Positions 1-12,585 of a DNA stretch of 64,000 nucleotides are shown here, piece by piece. A program made the position numbers and the translations under genes. Source of the stretch: Cryphonectria parasitica EP155 (lineage: Eukaryota > Ascomycota > Sordariomycetes > Diaporthales > Cryphonectriaceae); assembly GCF_011745365.1 (NCBI RefSeq), contig NW_024468912.1, positions 124,001 through 188,000 on the forward strand, given 5' to 3'. The stretch's first letter is position 1, and every line of letters starts with the position of its first letter. The notes beneath the pieces are model-generated. The model was not told where the DNA came from and made no database searches. It saw nothing but the letters and a program-made list of their open reading frames with translations.

Positions 1-3000
1 AGGCTTTGCGCATGTTGGTCAGAGAAGCGACGAGGTCGTGAGTGGCATGAACAGCGTTGCTGGCCAGTACTATGTGAGCCCCTCTCAGTCCTTCCTCGGG
101 AGCCAGCTCAATATCATGCGTGAAAAAGCGCATGAATGGATATACCTTTCCCCAGAGCCGCCGGGCATTAGCCACCATGGAGTGGGAAAGGTCGGTGAAG
201 GTGTACTCGACCGGAATGCCCAGGGATGCCAGGAAGGGCAGCAGAACCCTCGTGGTACCCCCAGTGCCTGCCCCCATTTCGAGGATCTTGAGAGTCTCTC
301 CTTTCTGAAGGACCCCAGCGCGCTCACAGACCTTCCTTATCACTTCGCGCATCTGAGCGTAGCACATGCAGTTGACTGTGTACTCGCAATACATGGCTGC
401 CGTCCGCTCCCTGCCTTCGGGGCTGCCAAAGAGGACGCGTATTCCGTCTGTCTTGCCACTCAACACACCTGCCAGGTGCTTGCAGGCATAGTAGCACAGG
501 CGGCTTGGCACAGAAAACTCGGGGTGCTGAGTTAGCAGCTCTTCCAAGATGACACTGCTTGGCTTTGACGGGACAGGCACGTGGGTGCGCGTCAGCTGCC
601 CACTTGCGGGGTCGATATCGACGAGGCGGGCGTCGCGCTCGAGGAACTGGTACACGGCTTCCACTAGGCGGCCATGTTGTGGCAGGAATGGCACGCGGTC
701 AACTGGCTGCCCTGCAGCAGCGTCCAGGGGACAGCCAAGCTCATTGAAGACCTCAACAACAAGGGCGGCAGTCAGACGGCCGTTACCAACCAGGGTGGCC
801 TTTTCGATGTTGTCGAGTTTCCACTCGCGCAGATAGGCATCGGTGGCCATCTTGACCTCGGCAAAGGACGAAAGAACATCCATGGGCGATAGAGACAGGT
901 TGCTGGGGGCTGACGATGGCGTCGTCGCCGCCTTGGCTGGTTCCTCAGCTTTCGCAGGCTCCTTCTTCTGATGTTGCGGCGTCTGATTATCCATGTCCGC
1001 ACCTGGTGTCAAAATAGGCTCAAAACCCGAAGATATGTCAGTAGATGACGAGGAATCTAGATCATGGTCCATGCCGACGACCAACGACGAGTCCTCCGAG
1101 GAGTCGTCGTCGAAGGAATCCTCGCTGCCCTCATCTGTGGGAGGGAGAGGTGCATCTGCGTCCGCACCAAACAGCGCATGTTCGACGCAACGTATAAACA
1201 GGCGCAGGGTAATTGCTTCCATCTGTTCAGCCTGGTCCAGCGTGCACTTGAAGGCCCTCTCGACCTCGCGCCCAAGCTCCATGCCCATCAGTGAGTCGAT
1301 ACCGAAGTCGGCCATTTCTGCGTCTAGAGTCATGTCTTCAACATCAATGCCCGAAAGCTCAGACACGAGGTTACGCACTTCGTCAGTGATGTCCCGTCTG
1401 CCTGAAGCCGAAGCAGAAGAGGTTGTCTTGTTCTTCTTTGCTTTGGCTGAACCCTTCATCTTCTTCTTGCTTGTTTTCGGGTCAGGCCTGGGTATGGCAT
1501 CTGCTGCACTTGCGCCAATTGTTGCAGCAGGAGAAGAAGCAGCAGCGGTCGGAGGTGCTGCGGATGGGGCTTTATGATTGCGCAACACCGACTGATCCTT
1601 GGTCATGCGAGCCAGCATCTTGCTCATCGACACCTTGGCTACTCGCTGATATGCGATGCCCAACATGACCTCAACGAGCTGCCCTGTGGCAGCATCAAAC
1701 ACGAACACGTCCGTCGTGTAGGCCGCTTCATTCTGGCGTAGGTGGCGCGCATACACATGCCACACGTCCGTTTTGACACGGTCGGCGATCTTGTGTCTGG
1801 GCGAGCGCATGGAGAACTGGCAGCCGGTGGCGATGTACATGTCCTCGGGGGGGCAGTCCGTCATGACGTTCACCCACAGGCCGCCCACCTGGCTGAAAGA
1901 GTCGCTCAGCGGCGTGTCGAGCCATGTATCGACTTGCCGATGGCGCCTATCCAGCTGTACACGTCCGGCACACTCTCCCCCGCGGCCAACGACGTAGCGA
2001 ACGCCGCGATAGAGCTCGCTGTAGTCGACGACGGGCTCAAAGGCGCGGTATACCTGGCGGCCTTGCAGGCTCTCTACGCCATCCTCGTCAAGGCTGAGTT
2101 TAAGGAGTTCCTGGCACCGCGCGTGGCTGGCAAGGCGCTCGAAGTGAGCATACTCCTGCACGTAGGCGGCATCGGTAGGTGACCGCATGTCCACGCGCGC
2201 CTCAGCGTGGGTCTGGGGCTGCTCAACTACTGTGTCCGCCTCAACACTGAAGATACGCACTCCCCATTGCATAGACTTCTTGTCAAGGGCACATAGTTCA
2301 ATATAGACGATCCGAGACGGATCGGCACAGATGGGAGCTTCGTTGACCACTATAGAAAAACCGTCAGTATATTTCAGCCTTGTGAAAGGATTTCCATAAA
2401 GGCTAGTAGATGCCACGTGGGAAATTCATGGACCAGACAAGCAGTGAAATAAGCGAACTCTAGGATAGATGGGAGGACCTTTGTCCCAAATTCCGTTCCA
2501 CCTCAAAATTCGTTTATCAAGAAAAGAGAAGGGAAAAACCAGAAAGAAAAGAGAAAGAAGGAAAACCTCCCCAGAATAAACTGCAATAAGGATCCAACGG
2601 CCAGGTGGCTAGTTTTGAGGCTGCGGTGGCACAAAGCAAAATCAAAGCACAATAAAAAGAAGAAGAAAAAAAGGAACAAGATGACAAAAGTTACAAGTTT
2701 CGGTTAGTACTTACAGTCACGCATAACGGGCAGCATGCCCTGCTCAGCCCAGTCCGGGTGCAGGCTGAACAGGGCCTCGATGGCAATGTCGCACTCGAGG
2801 GTGCCGGGGCAGATGGGTGCCGTCTGGGCGATGAGATGGCCTGTGAAGAAGCTCTGGTACTTGTCCGATCCCGTGTTAATGCGGAACCGGGCCTTTTTCC
2901 GATCCTTGTCTTGGTATCCGACAAAGTCCCACAGGGACAGTGGCTTTGCCTCGGGACCTTGGGCTTGGCGATGCCCGGACACACCACCTCGCTGTTCCAG

Positions 3001-6000
3001 GAGCGCCTCGGCGGCCTTTTCTACTGCCTCGAGCGGAGACTTGACCGGCAGCCAGTGACGAGAGGCCGGTGACTTGTCGAACTGGTACGGTGGCAGGAGT
3101 AAGGGTGCGTACTCGAGCGTTTGTTGCGGGTGGTGGGCCCAAAACGACACGCGCAGACCCTGGTTCCAGAGGGCGACGGTGGCATCTGTCAGGCTGTCGA
3201 AGCCAGCGTTGATGTTCGTGATGGACACGGCTTGGAAATGATGGTCTGGAGTGGCAGCTTTGCTCTGGGCAAGAGCTCGGGCCGCCATGACGGTGATGGT
3301 GGAGTTGGAGCCGGCCTCGAGGAATATAGCTTGGGGGTGTCTCTTGGCGAGCCGCTGCACGGCGTGGTCGAAGAAGACGGGCTCGCGCATGTGCCTGGGG
3401 ACAAACGTCCAGTCCAGCGTGTCGTTGCCTTGTTCTGTAGAGCGTTCAACCGAGATGACTGGCTTGTGGAAAGTGAGGCCCTTTCCAACATGACCCAGAT
3501 CATCGACCAGCTTCTCGACGAGCGCCGAGTGGAAGGCATTGGTCACGCTGAGACGCTTGCTCTTGACGGCCGAGAACTTGCCGAACGAAGCGAGAGCTTT
3601 CTCAACGGCCTCCACAGCAGCCGTCGAGCCAGCCAGTGTGAAGCTGCGCGGGCCGTTGTAGCACGCTATGCTGGCCGAGCTGTCCGAGCCCTGAGCACTG
3701 TTTGCATCCTGCAAGAGCTCTCGAACCAAGGCTTCATCCGACTCCACTGCCACCATGGCGCCGGGATCGGCACCCCAGACATCACGTACAAGCTTGGCTC
3801 TCGCCACCACAAGCTTGACCGTGTCCTGGAGGCTCAGGGCGCCAGCGACACACAGTGCCGTGATCTCCCCAAAGCTGTGGCCCACGACGGCGGCAGTCTT
3901 GTTCTCGAGACCACAGTCCATCCAAGCCTTGGCACATGCGTACTGCATGGCAAACAACATGGTCTGCAGCTTGACTGTGTCTCGGGCCGGCTGTTGTGAG
4001 AAGATGTCGGGATAAATGCTCTCCAGGCCCAGAGACGTCACGACGGCGTCGCAGCTGTCGAGATGCCGGCGGAGAATGGCCACATCGTCATACAGCTTGC
4101 GGTCGAGGCCAACGAACAGGGAAACCTGGCCGCCAAAGCAGAGCACCACGGGCCGCTCGGTCTTGACAGACGTGGATCCAACCCGTGCAGCCGCGTCCTT
4201 GTCAGAACCTGCCGACGCCGCCTGCCCCAGTTTCTCCTCCAGCTCGGCCATGGACCGGCAGCTGAACACGAGGCCCTGGGCCAGGCCACGGTTGGACTGC
4301 CGGTTTACGGCGAACGAGAGATCGGCAAGCGTGTTGGAGTCTTTGAGCAATGAGCGGCAGTACGAAGCCATCTTGGCACTGTACGCAGAAACTGCTCGGG
4401 CATCGAGTCCTGTGATCCAGAAAGGATACGAAGAACTTCCGGTGGCCACGTTGCGGCTCAAGGCCAATGACCTGGGAGGCTGCGCGACGATCAGGCTCGC
4501 ATTGGACCCGGACGCGCCGTAGTTGTTGAGTAGGGCAATCTTGTACTCTTCCTCCCAGGCCCGCAGCCTCGTGACGACCTCCATCATGTCGTCGGGCCGT
4601 ACGTCGATGCGGTCGTTCATTTTGTTGAAGCTGGCCTGGGGCGGGACAAAGGCGCCCCGCATCATCATGATGACCTTGATGAGCGCAAGGACACCTGACG
4701 CACCTTCAGTGTGGCCTATGTGGCCCTTGACCGATCCGATCGGCAGCTTCTTGTGCCGGCCAGATGTCGGGCCCCCGAGAACCCTCCGAATGCTTTCGTA
4801 CTCGGCTGGGTCCCCGACTGGTGTGCCCGTGCCGTGGGCTTCGACTAGTGAAACGTCGCGCGGTACTACATGTGCTGTGCGCAACACGTCTGTGAACAGT
4901 GTAGAGAGCGATGGAGCGTTGGGTACAAACAATGGAGTCGAGTTCTGGTTCTGGTGGACGGCTGTACTGGGGATGATGGCCAGGACGGGGTTCCCGTCGC
5001 GCACCGCGTCTGAGAGCTTCTTCAAAAAGACCCAGCCGTAACCCTCGGCACGACAGTACCCATCGGCATTCGTATCTTCCGCCAGGTTGTTCGAAGTCAG
5101 TAAACTTTCCTAATCGGCCGGGAGGGAATCAGGAGTTAACAGACCAAAGGGTTTGCACTGGCCTGTCGGACTGACGAAGCTTCCTGCAGCCAGGTTTTGA
5201 AACCACGTCATGTTCTATGTAGTATTCCCAAGAGAAGATTAGAATGGAGAGAACGTTCAGCAGTTTGACCAGGATGATACCATGTACTCACGTTCACGCC
5301 TTGGGAACCTCCAGCCAAGGCCGCCGTGCACTCGCCCGACAGGAGGCTGCGACAGGCCGTGTGGATGGCGACAGCGGACGACGAGCACGCCGTGTCGAAA
5401 GTCATGGAAGGGCCCGTCCAGCCAAAGTAATGCGATATTCTGCCGGCGATGAAGCTCTTGAGCACTCCGGTCGCCGTGAAGGCGCTTGGCTCGTGGGCGG
5501 CCGTGTTGGTATCGTAGTCGACGCCGCACGAGCCCACGTAGACGCCAACATGTTTTGTTCCCGGTCTATTTTCGCTGCTGCTCTGGCCCATCCCCTGGCC
5601 GTGTTCATGGATCAGCTCTTGGAAGTATCCTGACTGCTCAATGGCCTGATAGGCAGCCTCGAGGGCCTGACGGCCCTGCGGATCCATGGCGGCGGCCTCG
5701 CGCGGGCTGCGCTTGAAGAATTTGTGGTCAAAGGCATCTGGATCGCGGACGAAGCAGCCGTACCACTTGCGCTTGGGGTCGCTGCCTGGCCCGTCACGGA
5801 ACAGCGTGTCGAACATCATGCGGTCCTGGGTGATGGCAACGTGCTGCGACTGGCCTGTCTTGATCATCTCGGCGTACTCGGCCAGGTCGTCGGCACCGGC
5901 CGTCTTTACCGACATGCCAATGACAGCAATGCTGTTTTTGTTATTTCCGAGGACAAGTTCGGCAGCGGATCTTGCTGATGCTGATCCTGTTGATACTGAT

Positions 6001-7286
6001 CTTGCCGCTGCTGCTGCTGCTTCTGCTGGCGGTGGTGGTAGTGTGGTCGTATTACTGGTAAGCACAGTGGGAGTATTATCAATAGGACGCCCTACCAGCC
6101 CTCGCAGCCTTTTTTGCACATCCTCAAAATGCACCTGTCGAGTCCCGAGCTTCCCCATCCATGTCGGTGGCGCGCAGCGCTCTGGGCCGAAATTAACTAC
6201 AAACGGCGTCGGCTGCTGGGAGACGACGGCAGAGAAGGTCCCGTACCACTGGCACTGCTGGACGAATATCTCACGGAGCACCAATTCGGTCAGGCCATAA
6301 GGATAGCCTGCTAACACGCGTCTCCCCCTGCCGCGGTTATCATACGTCGGAAGCGCGAGCTTGTCCAGGTCGGCATACTGCAGGCCAGGCATCGAGTTTG
6401 CGAGTTCGACGAGTGCATCGGTGGTTTTCTGTATGTCGGGGTGGGGGCTGTGAACATGGCTTCCGATATCCATCTCGATGGCGATGATACCGGCGGCGCG
6501 GAGCCGCTTCTGCAGGAGGGGGGCCGTCTGCTCCGTGGTCTTCAACGTCGCTCGCGCCTCATCGTAGATGATTGCGACGTAGGCATCTGGAGACAGACCC
6601 TCGGTGATGCGCACCACGTCCTCGGCCTGCTCTGGACCGACCCAGGCCGTTGCCAACGACACGGAGCCGCCCTTGCCTAGTGCCTTGTCCCACTCCTCAC
6701 GCGCGTCGACCAGCCCACCGATGATTACAGATACACGCATCGCTACGGCTGCGTACTTTTCGAACTCGTGCCGGTTATGGGCGCTGGCTGCAGCGGCCGT
6801 CGGTATCAAGCCGGCGCAGAACCCCAGCGACACAAAGTTGGCGGTGCCGGACGCCACTCGGCTCGCCAGTACGTCTGCCGTGGGCTCTCCCTCGTGTGTC
6901 AGCTCAAGGTACTGCCAGTACTGCGCAAGCTGCGTCAGCACCACCACCGGCCCCAGCACGGGGCGCGGCAGGGTGGCGCCAATGTCGGCTGCAGGTGGCC
7001 CATGTCGGAACCAGGTGGCGAGATCGGCGAGACCCTTGGGGACATCAGGCAGCACCTCGGCGACTTGGGGGATCTTTGCAATCAAGGCGTCCCAGTAGCT
7101 TGGTAACCCGGCGATCGCCTCAAGGATCCACTCTCTGTGTTGGCCTTGTGCGAGAGGCCGGATCATCTTCTCTATATGTTCCTTGGTAAAGGTCGTGCCG
7201 ACATGTGGTCCGAATACCAGTATTGTCGACTCGCAGGAGCCATTGTTGAGCGGTTCCAACTCGGGTAAGGTGCTGCTGCTTGACAT
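1..7286 (-). CDS. Non-reducing polyketide synthase, SAT-KS-AT-PT-ACP-CMeT, 3' end off the window
   Basis: Iterative type I NR-PKS that accepts a starter acyl chain and builds a C-methylated aromatic polyketide. Exons are 7286-5292, 5214-5145, 5075-2715 and 2349 to beyond base 1; at least 2258 residues are encoded here. The SAT domain has GFCAG (Cys157). The KS has DTACSSS (Cys634) and His769 and His810 in [12 protein letters not shown] and [11 protein letters not shown]. The AT has GHSFGE (Ser1089). The PT domain has FTGHLIAQ (His1435). One ACP has FGIDSLMG (Ser1828). The CMeT has a canonical [13 protein letters not shown] (Met2167). The C-terminal release domain, TE or reductase, cannot be seen. 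The start is the first ATG in frame; a TTG-initiated extension to 7340 was discarded. The last intron seen (2350-2714) is 365 nt, unusually long for this window. A SAT domain beside an HR-PKS in the same cluster suggests that the HR-PKS makes the starter. Confidence 0.95.
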
Positions 7287-7555
7287 TGTAACTTTACGCC
7301 GGAAAAAGAAGAAACGTAATATGAGTGGAGGCAGAGACAAAAAGTGTTGAAAAGAAGTTACAAGCTATTGCTATGTTGAAAGAGCAGCTGCAGACTGGTG
7401 GTATCTTGTGTAATCAATTTATGAGGCACATTGAGAAACAGCTGTGCTTAGAACGAGAGATATGCCAGCATCAGGAAGAGAATTAGGCGCCTATAGAGCA
7501 TGCATATGAACGAGCGATCTCTAAAGAAAGACACAACCTGCAATGAAAAAGATTG

Positions 7556-7589
<34 letters not shown>

Positions 7590-8331
7590 CCTCCTCAGCC
7601 TCTGCGCAATTTTTGTATGACACAACTATCAGCCAGGTATTCTTGGCCTTGCTAACATTGTCAGCTTTGGTAGGACTGGAGTTTTCGAACCTGTCTAGAC
7701 TTGGCCGATACAGGTTCGCTGCGGACAGAGCCTCGTCGCATTCTCCGCGGGTTCATGTCAGTCCTCATGGGTCTGGTCTCGACAGTCCAAAGTATAGGCG
7801 GACTTTCCGGACTGAGCAGGTCCGCGGGTCCGCCTCGGTAACCGCTTGTCACTACCCTCTGTACCCATCGGCTCCCACCCAGGTCATTTTGTTAGCTTTG
7901 TTGGTTTCTTTTCTTTTTTTTTTAAAAAAAAAAAGAAAAAAGATACAGAGCCACCTGTTGACATGCCTGGTCGTATACCAGTTATGAGAAAATTTCACAC
8001 CGCAGTAAACATCTACCTCAGTTCTGACAGATATTACATTTCGGTTGTTGGATATTTCAGGGCATTTGTACGAGAGCTTTAGGCAAGCTTACGGGTTTGA
8101 CCTGACCCGAGACTGTTACAGATAGACCCTCATGGAGTAAACACGAATGCTTTTCAGCTTACACAGGTTGTTTGCATTGTTCGTAAAATAGAAGCAACGG
8201 GTCGCTGTAATGGAACCTATGATAAGACACACAAAGACCCAAAAGGTTCCCGTTCCCAGCAAACGGCACAATCCAAAAGAAAAGAGAAAAAAAGATCAAA
8301 ATTTATCTCTCAGCCTTGCACTCGTTGATGA
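7287..8331. promoter_or_regulatory. Intergenic region upstream of the NR-PKS, with homopolymer tracts and candidate regulator sites
   Basis: There is no credible gene in this 1 kb stretch. Seen directly: an A32 run at 7556-7587; two CGGACT hexamers in direct orientation with a 3-nt spacer at 7799-7813; two GGTCCG hexamers spaced by 2 nt at 7819-7832 (CGGACC repeats on the minus strand); and a T10/A11 self-complementary tract at 7914-7934. The NR-PKS start codon lies about 510 bp from the CGGACT pair. CGG-containing repeats are typical targets of Zn2Cys6 regulators, and this cluster encodes one. A role in NR-PKS regulation is inference. Confidence 0.5.
7799..7813 (+). promoter_or_regulatory. 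Direct repeat CGGACT-N3-CGGACT, candidate Zn2Cys6 regulator site
   Basis: Two exact CGGACT copies separated by TTC. The reverse complement of 21770-21784 is the same 15-mer with one spacer base changed (TTG for TTC), in the hydratase/HMG-CoA synthase promoter. The CGG triplets fit Zn2Cys6 binding. Regulation is inferred. Confidence 0.45.
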
Positions 8332-9720
8332 TTAACCAATATAGGTCGCGTACCGGTTCCACTGCTCATCCTCTTTTAATGCCGCCAAGTCCTCCTCGGG
8401 CAAACAGAAGGCGATAGGGTGGACGCCATCCTCAGCCTCTTGGAGGCGGAGACTGCCTGGGATGGGAGCGGCATCCGGGCGGCGATACCAGCGGCATGGC
8501 CCCAGAGACCCCCACGGCCCCTTAGGAACCAACGCCCTCGACACGTTGGTGCAGCCTATGTCTGTCGCTGCGTTGTGGGTTCCCGTGTACAGCAGACGGG
8601 CGCGGCCTGCGGGCGGCTCTCGTGCGACAGTGGTGGCCAAGCTGCGGATGGCCCACGCTGTGGTGGCCTCGACCAGCTCCTCGCGCAGGAAGCGGGCGAC
8701 CTGAGCCACACTCATCTCATCGACTCGGCCCATTGGCAGGCGTACGATGCACGGCGCGACGTGGGCGCCCAGATAAGATGAGGGGATGCCGAGGGGGTTA
8801 CGGGCGTTGATGGCGCGCGAGAGCTTAGACATGGTCTCGGCTGGCATGCCTCGTGCGATGCGCAGGCCACAGAGGCGCTTCCACAAGAAGGCGCTGAGGA
8901 CGTCGTCCTTGGAAAGCCGCTGCTTGGGGTCACTAGGGTCGCTGCTGGATAGTAGCCCGGCGTCGGCGCGGACCGTCTCGGCGAGGTTGGAGAGAGAGTC
9001 CTCAGGCATCAGGAAGTAGCACCACTTTGGCCAGCTCGTGGGCATCGTGAACTTCCAGCCCGGCGGCGGATATAGGCAGGAGTAGTCCTTGACGGGCTCG
9101 CCATGTGGGATCAACGACACGACCCGATCCCGGGGGCGGTTCGCCTGCTCCAGATCGGCGGCCGGGATTTTGCCGCCATTGAGCACAATGGCGAGCAGCT
9201 TGAGGAATTGAAAGTCGGCCGTGCCATCCATGAAGGTGTGATGCGCGCTGAGGTTGAGGATGAGACCGCCGCGTATAAAGCTGGCCTGGAGATGGACAAT
9301 CGGGACGGGGCCCTTGATACCGTGCGGAAACGGGAAGGCCGGCCACGGACACAGCAGCTTGCCGTCTAGCTTGCTGACAGGTACCTTGTCCACGAGGAGC
9401 TGCTGCATGGAGGGAAGGCCGTCATCGCAGATTCTGATGCGCACACCTTCCCGTGCCACGTCCTGGGGCCATGGGGTCGCCTTACGTACACCGTCCGACT
9501 CGCGCGTGTCAACCTGATAACCGAGAAAAGGAATCTGCTCGACTAATTTGTCGAAGCTGGCCCGGAGAGCAGAGGCAACGGCATCACGATCCACGTCAAG
9601 CGGGAGCTCAAAACCATATGCGAGCACGCTAAAGGCGTTCAGGACGGGGAACTGGCCCATGATGTCGGCCTCAGCGTAGGGCCCATCGTGGCTGGTAGTA
9701 TCAGCCCCTGCTAAACCCAT
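8332..9720 (-). CDS. BAHD-like O-acyltransferase (trichothecene acetyltransferase-like transferase family)
   Basis: A single-exon protein of 462 residues, within the usual length for fungal acyl-CoA-dependent acyltransferases. The catalytic motif HHxxxDG is present as HHTFMDG, with His160 as the general base and Asp165/Gly166 intact. The second family motif (DFGWG in plants) is represented only by a divergent DIGCTN segment followed by a Gly/Pro-rich turn, as is common in fungal members. There is no signal peptide or membrane segment, so it is probably cytosolic. It lies between the NR-PKS and the MFS pump, next to a divergent promoter. The expected role is esterification of a hydroxyl on the polyketide. 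The donor is unknown; the hydratase and HMG-CoA synthase in the same cluster suggest a branched C5/C6 acyl-CoA. Confidence 0.88.
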   Translation of the reverse strand: MGLAGADTTSHDGPYAEADIMGQFPVLNAFSVLAYGFELPLDVDRDAVASALRASFDKLVEQIPFLGYQVDTRESDGVRKATPWPQDVAREGVRIRICDDGLPSMQQLLVDKVPVSKLDGKLLCPWPAFPFPHGIKGPVPIVHLQASFIRGGLILNLSAHHTFMDGTADFQFLKLLAIVLNGGKIPAADLEQANRPRDRVVSLIPHGEPVKDYSCLYPPPGWKFTMPTSWPKWCYFLMPEDSLSNLAETVRADAGLLSSSDPSDPKQRLSKDDVLSAFLWKRLCGLRIARGMPAETMSKLSRAINARNPLGIPSSYLGAHVAPCIVRLPMGRVDEMSVAQVARFLREELVEATTAWAIRSLATTVAREPPAGRARLLYTGTHNAATDIGCTNVSRALVPKGPWGSLGPCRWYRRPDAAPIPGSLRLQEAEDGVHPIAFCLPEEDLAALKEDEQWNRYATYIG

Positions 9721-10631
9721 CGTATCGCGCTAATAACCGGATGTTTTGATGAAAAGCTTGTACATTCATTCAGATCGGGGACATGGGCCGGGGCTTTGGT
9801 TTCTAGTTTTACCTGAATTAGCAACATCCAACCGTTCCAAGCACAAAGTCAAGGTCAGCGGCGCTCAATATACCAAGAAGCTGGCAAACGCTCCCAAAGG
9901 AGCGCTCACATACGAGTTCAGAGAGTTTGTTGAGATGCATTTGATGTCTCGTTCCAGCCTCAGCGGACTTCGGACTTGCTGATGACTGCAAACTCCCTCT
10001 GACCCTTGCATGTCCGTTCAACGTCTTTCTGCAGCTAAACTAGCACGACAGAAAGACTACACGTCTGCAGTACCAAAAGGACAGTAGGCAGTATTCTGTA
10101 CTTCCCAATCAGGCCAGGTTTGAGCGTTAGCTCAGCCTTGCGATATTCCACGACTCCGCTTTTATCTCCGGAGAGGCCGGCTTTACATGATTGGCTGGGG
10201 AGAGTCGCTGCAGGGAACAAGGGGATGGCCAAAGAAGGGCCGGCCCGTCGAGTGGAAAACTGGGTTGAGGGATCTAAAAGCCGAGTAACCCCGCGTTCCA
10301 CTTCTAACCACGTCAATCCCGTCTGGCAAATGAAAGCAAGTCTTTTGGTCGGGCACAGGGAATATGAGAGAACAACATGTAGGAAACGGGATTCACGACT
10401 GACGACTGCGTCCGGTCCAAGGTGATTGGCGGGCAGTGGGCAAAGGGCGGCATGTAAGAAGAGCAGGCGCGCAAATGTTTTCTTTTTCTGCTCTGGCTCC
10501 AATTTGGCTCAATTTTTTAACGTCTTTTGGGGGATTTTGTTCTTTCTATTCGAACTCCATCCGATTTCGTCAAATCGTCAAACCGACCTCTAAACTTTGA
10601 CTCCCCTCTCTTACTTTGCAACCACGCGCCA
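9721..10631. promoter_or_regulatory. Divergent promoter between acyltransferase and MFS transporter
   Basis: There is no convincing coding sequence in these 911 bp. The region separates two divergently transcribed cluster genes. At 9964-9976 there are two CGGACT hexamers in the same orientation, separated by a single T, about 245 bp upstream of the acyltransferase start. This is the same hexamer as in the 7.8 kb and 21.77 kb repeats. A CT-rich stretch precedes the MFS start codon. Confidence 0.5.
9964..9976 (+). promoter_or_regulatory. Direct repeat CGGACT-N1-CGGACT, candidate regulator site
   Basis: Two exact CGGACT copies with a 1-nt spacer between the acyltransferase and the MFS pump. The altered spacing compared with the N3 pairs makes common recognition less certain. 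Confidence 0.35.
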
Positions 10632-12585
10632 ATGATGGAGGTCGAAAAGACTTCGACGGCCTTGGCCGGGGCCCCTGAGCTTGAGGAGGGACATGTGTCT
10701 AGTTCTTCGCAGACAGAGACAGGATTGGCCCTAGGGCAAGATCAAGAACAAGGGAACGCCGCAACTACCCAAGAGTTCGTCCATGAGTTCCCCACGGGCT
10801 TCAAGCTCATCTCCATCCTGGCATCTCTCGTCGTGTCTTATTTCCTCGTCTTCCTCGACGGGTCCATCATGTCCACCGTGTCGCCCGCCATCACTACCGA
10901 GTTCGACTCGCTGGTAGATATCGGTTGGTACGGCAGCGCGTACCAGGTTGGCGCCACGGCATTTCAGCCGTTGAGCGGCAAGATATATAGATACTTCTCT
11001 GTCAAGGCAGGTAGCCCCAAGAGCAGAGCCCTCTGGTGCAATTTGCGTGGGCTAACTCTTGCCTCTTCCTCCCTCAGTGGTCCTTTGTCGGCTTCTTTCT
11101 CATCTTCGAGATCGGGTCGGTGCTGTGCGCCGCGGCACAATCGTCGCGCATGCTCATCGTGGGCCGTGCTATCGCCGGCGTGGGGTCAGCAGGAATTTTC
11201 GCCGGCACAATGACCACTGTTGCCAACATTCTCCCGCTGCAGAAACGGCCGGCAATCATGGGAATCAACACGGGCATCGGCCAGCTGGGCGTTGCGTTTG
11301 GTCCGATCATAGGAGGTGCCTTTACGTCGAATGCGTCCTGGCGCTGGGCTTTCTACCTCAACCTGTTCCTGGGAGTCCTAGTAGCCGCCGGCTTCCTCTT
11401 CAACACGATCCCCGAGTCCCATGCCAAGCAGCCGGCGCGTGAAGTATTCGGTACCGCCCTCAAGTCACTAGACCTGGTCGGAATGATGCTCGTGGCCCCC
11501 GCTGTTATCATGTTCCTTTTGGCCCTGGAATACGGCGGCAACGAGTACGCCTGGAACAGCTCAGTGGTGATCGGTCTGCTCGTCGGAGCCGCCGTCACAT
11601 TTGCCATCTTTCTGGTGTGGGAGCACCGCCAGGGCGACGGGGCTATGATCCCGTTCGCCATGATGAGAAGCCTCGTCATTGCATCGGCCACTCTCACCCT
11701 GTTCTTCCGTATGGGTGTTATCCTTGTGGCTGATTACTACCTTGCCATATTCTTCCAGGCCATTAGCAATGATTCGCCTTTGATGAGTGGAGTGCACATG
11801 CTGCCTGCAACGCTCGGCCTGGTCGTCGCCGCCGTGACTACGGGCTTTCTAACCCAAGCCACTGGCTATTATCTTCCATGGATTATCGCAGGCATTTCCA
11901 TCGCAACCTCCGGGTACGGAGCCCTATCAACACTCAGTCCCACCACCCCTACTGCGCGGTGGATTGGCTTCCAAATCCTCTACGGCATTGGCTCCGGTAC
12001 AGGTGCTGCGGGTGTAAGTTTACCTTTCGCCTCGTCCGTTTTTCCTCCCTTTGATTCCTTCCTTTCCGTACCAATCCTACTCGTCCCATTGCTTACCAGC
12101 TGACTCTCCTGTCATTTTAGCCATTCATCGCGATCCAGAACCTTGTTCCTCTCAAGCAGATCCCTACAGCTATGGCTATGGTCCTCTTTGGCCAAAATCT
12201 GGGCGGTTCCGTCTTTCTAGTCGTCGCCAACGCCATCTTCAACAACAGCCTCCGAAAGCAGCTGCAGGAGCACGCATCTCGCATCGGCATCGACCCGAAC
12301 GTCATCATGGATGCCGGCGCCCGCTCTGTGCGCAACCTGGGCCTGCCTGCCACCGGGGTGGCCGCCGTGGTGCAGTCCTACGCCAATGCCGTAGATCGGG
12401 TCATGTATCTCGGAATTGCTGCAGGTCTCGCTGGGGTCATCGTTAGCTGGGGCATGGGCAATAGCAATATTATGGAGGTTAAGAAGCTCAAGGAACTTAC
12501 TAATGAAGCGAAGCCCGCAGCCTCAGAGGCAGACAAGCAGGATACAGAGAAACAAGCTGCGAAGAATATCAATGGCGAAATCTAG
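10632..12585 (+). CDS. MFS drug:H+ antiporter-type exporter of the polyketide cluster
   Basis: A 591-residue membrane transporter encoded by exons 10632-11006, 11078-12013 and 12121-12585 (total divisible by three). The N-terminal 55 to 60 residues are polar and cytosolic, then many hydrophobic helices follow. Helix 1 carries the DHA14-type segment FLDGSIMSTVSPAI, and a GIGQLGVAFGPIIGGAF segment matches motif C of drug antiporters. The C-terminal tail is charged. The first intron appears to use a GC donor (AAG|GCAGGT) with a normal AG; using the nearby GT would shift the frame out of the conserved WSFVGFFLIFE segment. It shares a divergent promoter with the acyltransferase. The likely role is export of the cluster product across the plasma membrane, possibly giving self-protection. 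Confidence 0.9.

Noticed and set aside
993..1577. Long plus-strand ORFs opposite the NR-PKS ACP region
   Set aside because: They are shadows of the Ser/Asp/Ala-rich linkers on the minus strand; the minus frame carries the ACP and CMeT motifs.
10035..10502. 155-codon minus-strand ORF between acyltransferase and MFS gene
   Set aside because: It has no recognisable motif, starts in the MFS promoter, and its composition resembles random reading of intergenic sequence.
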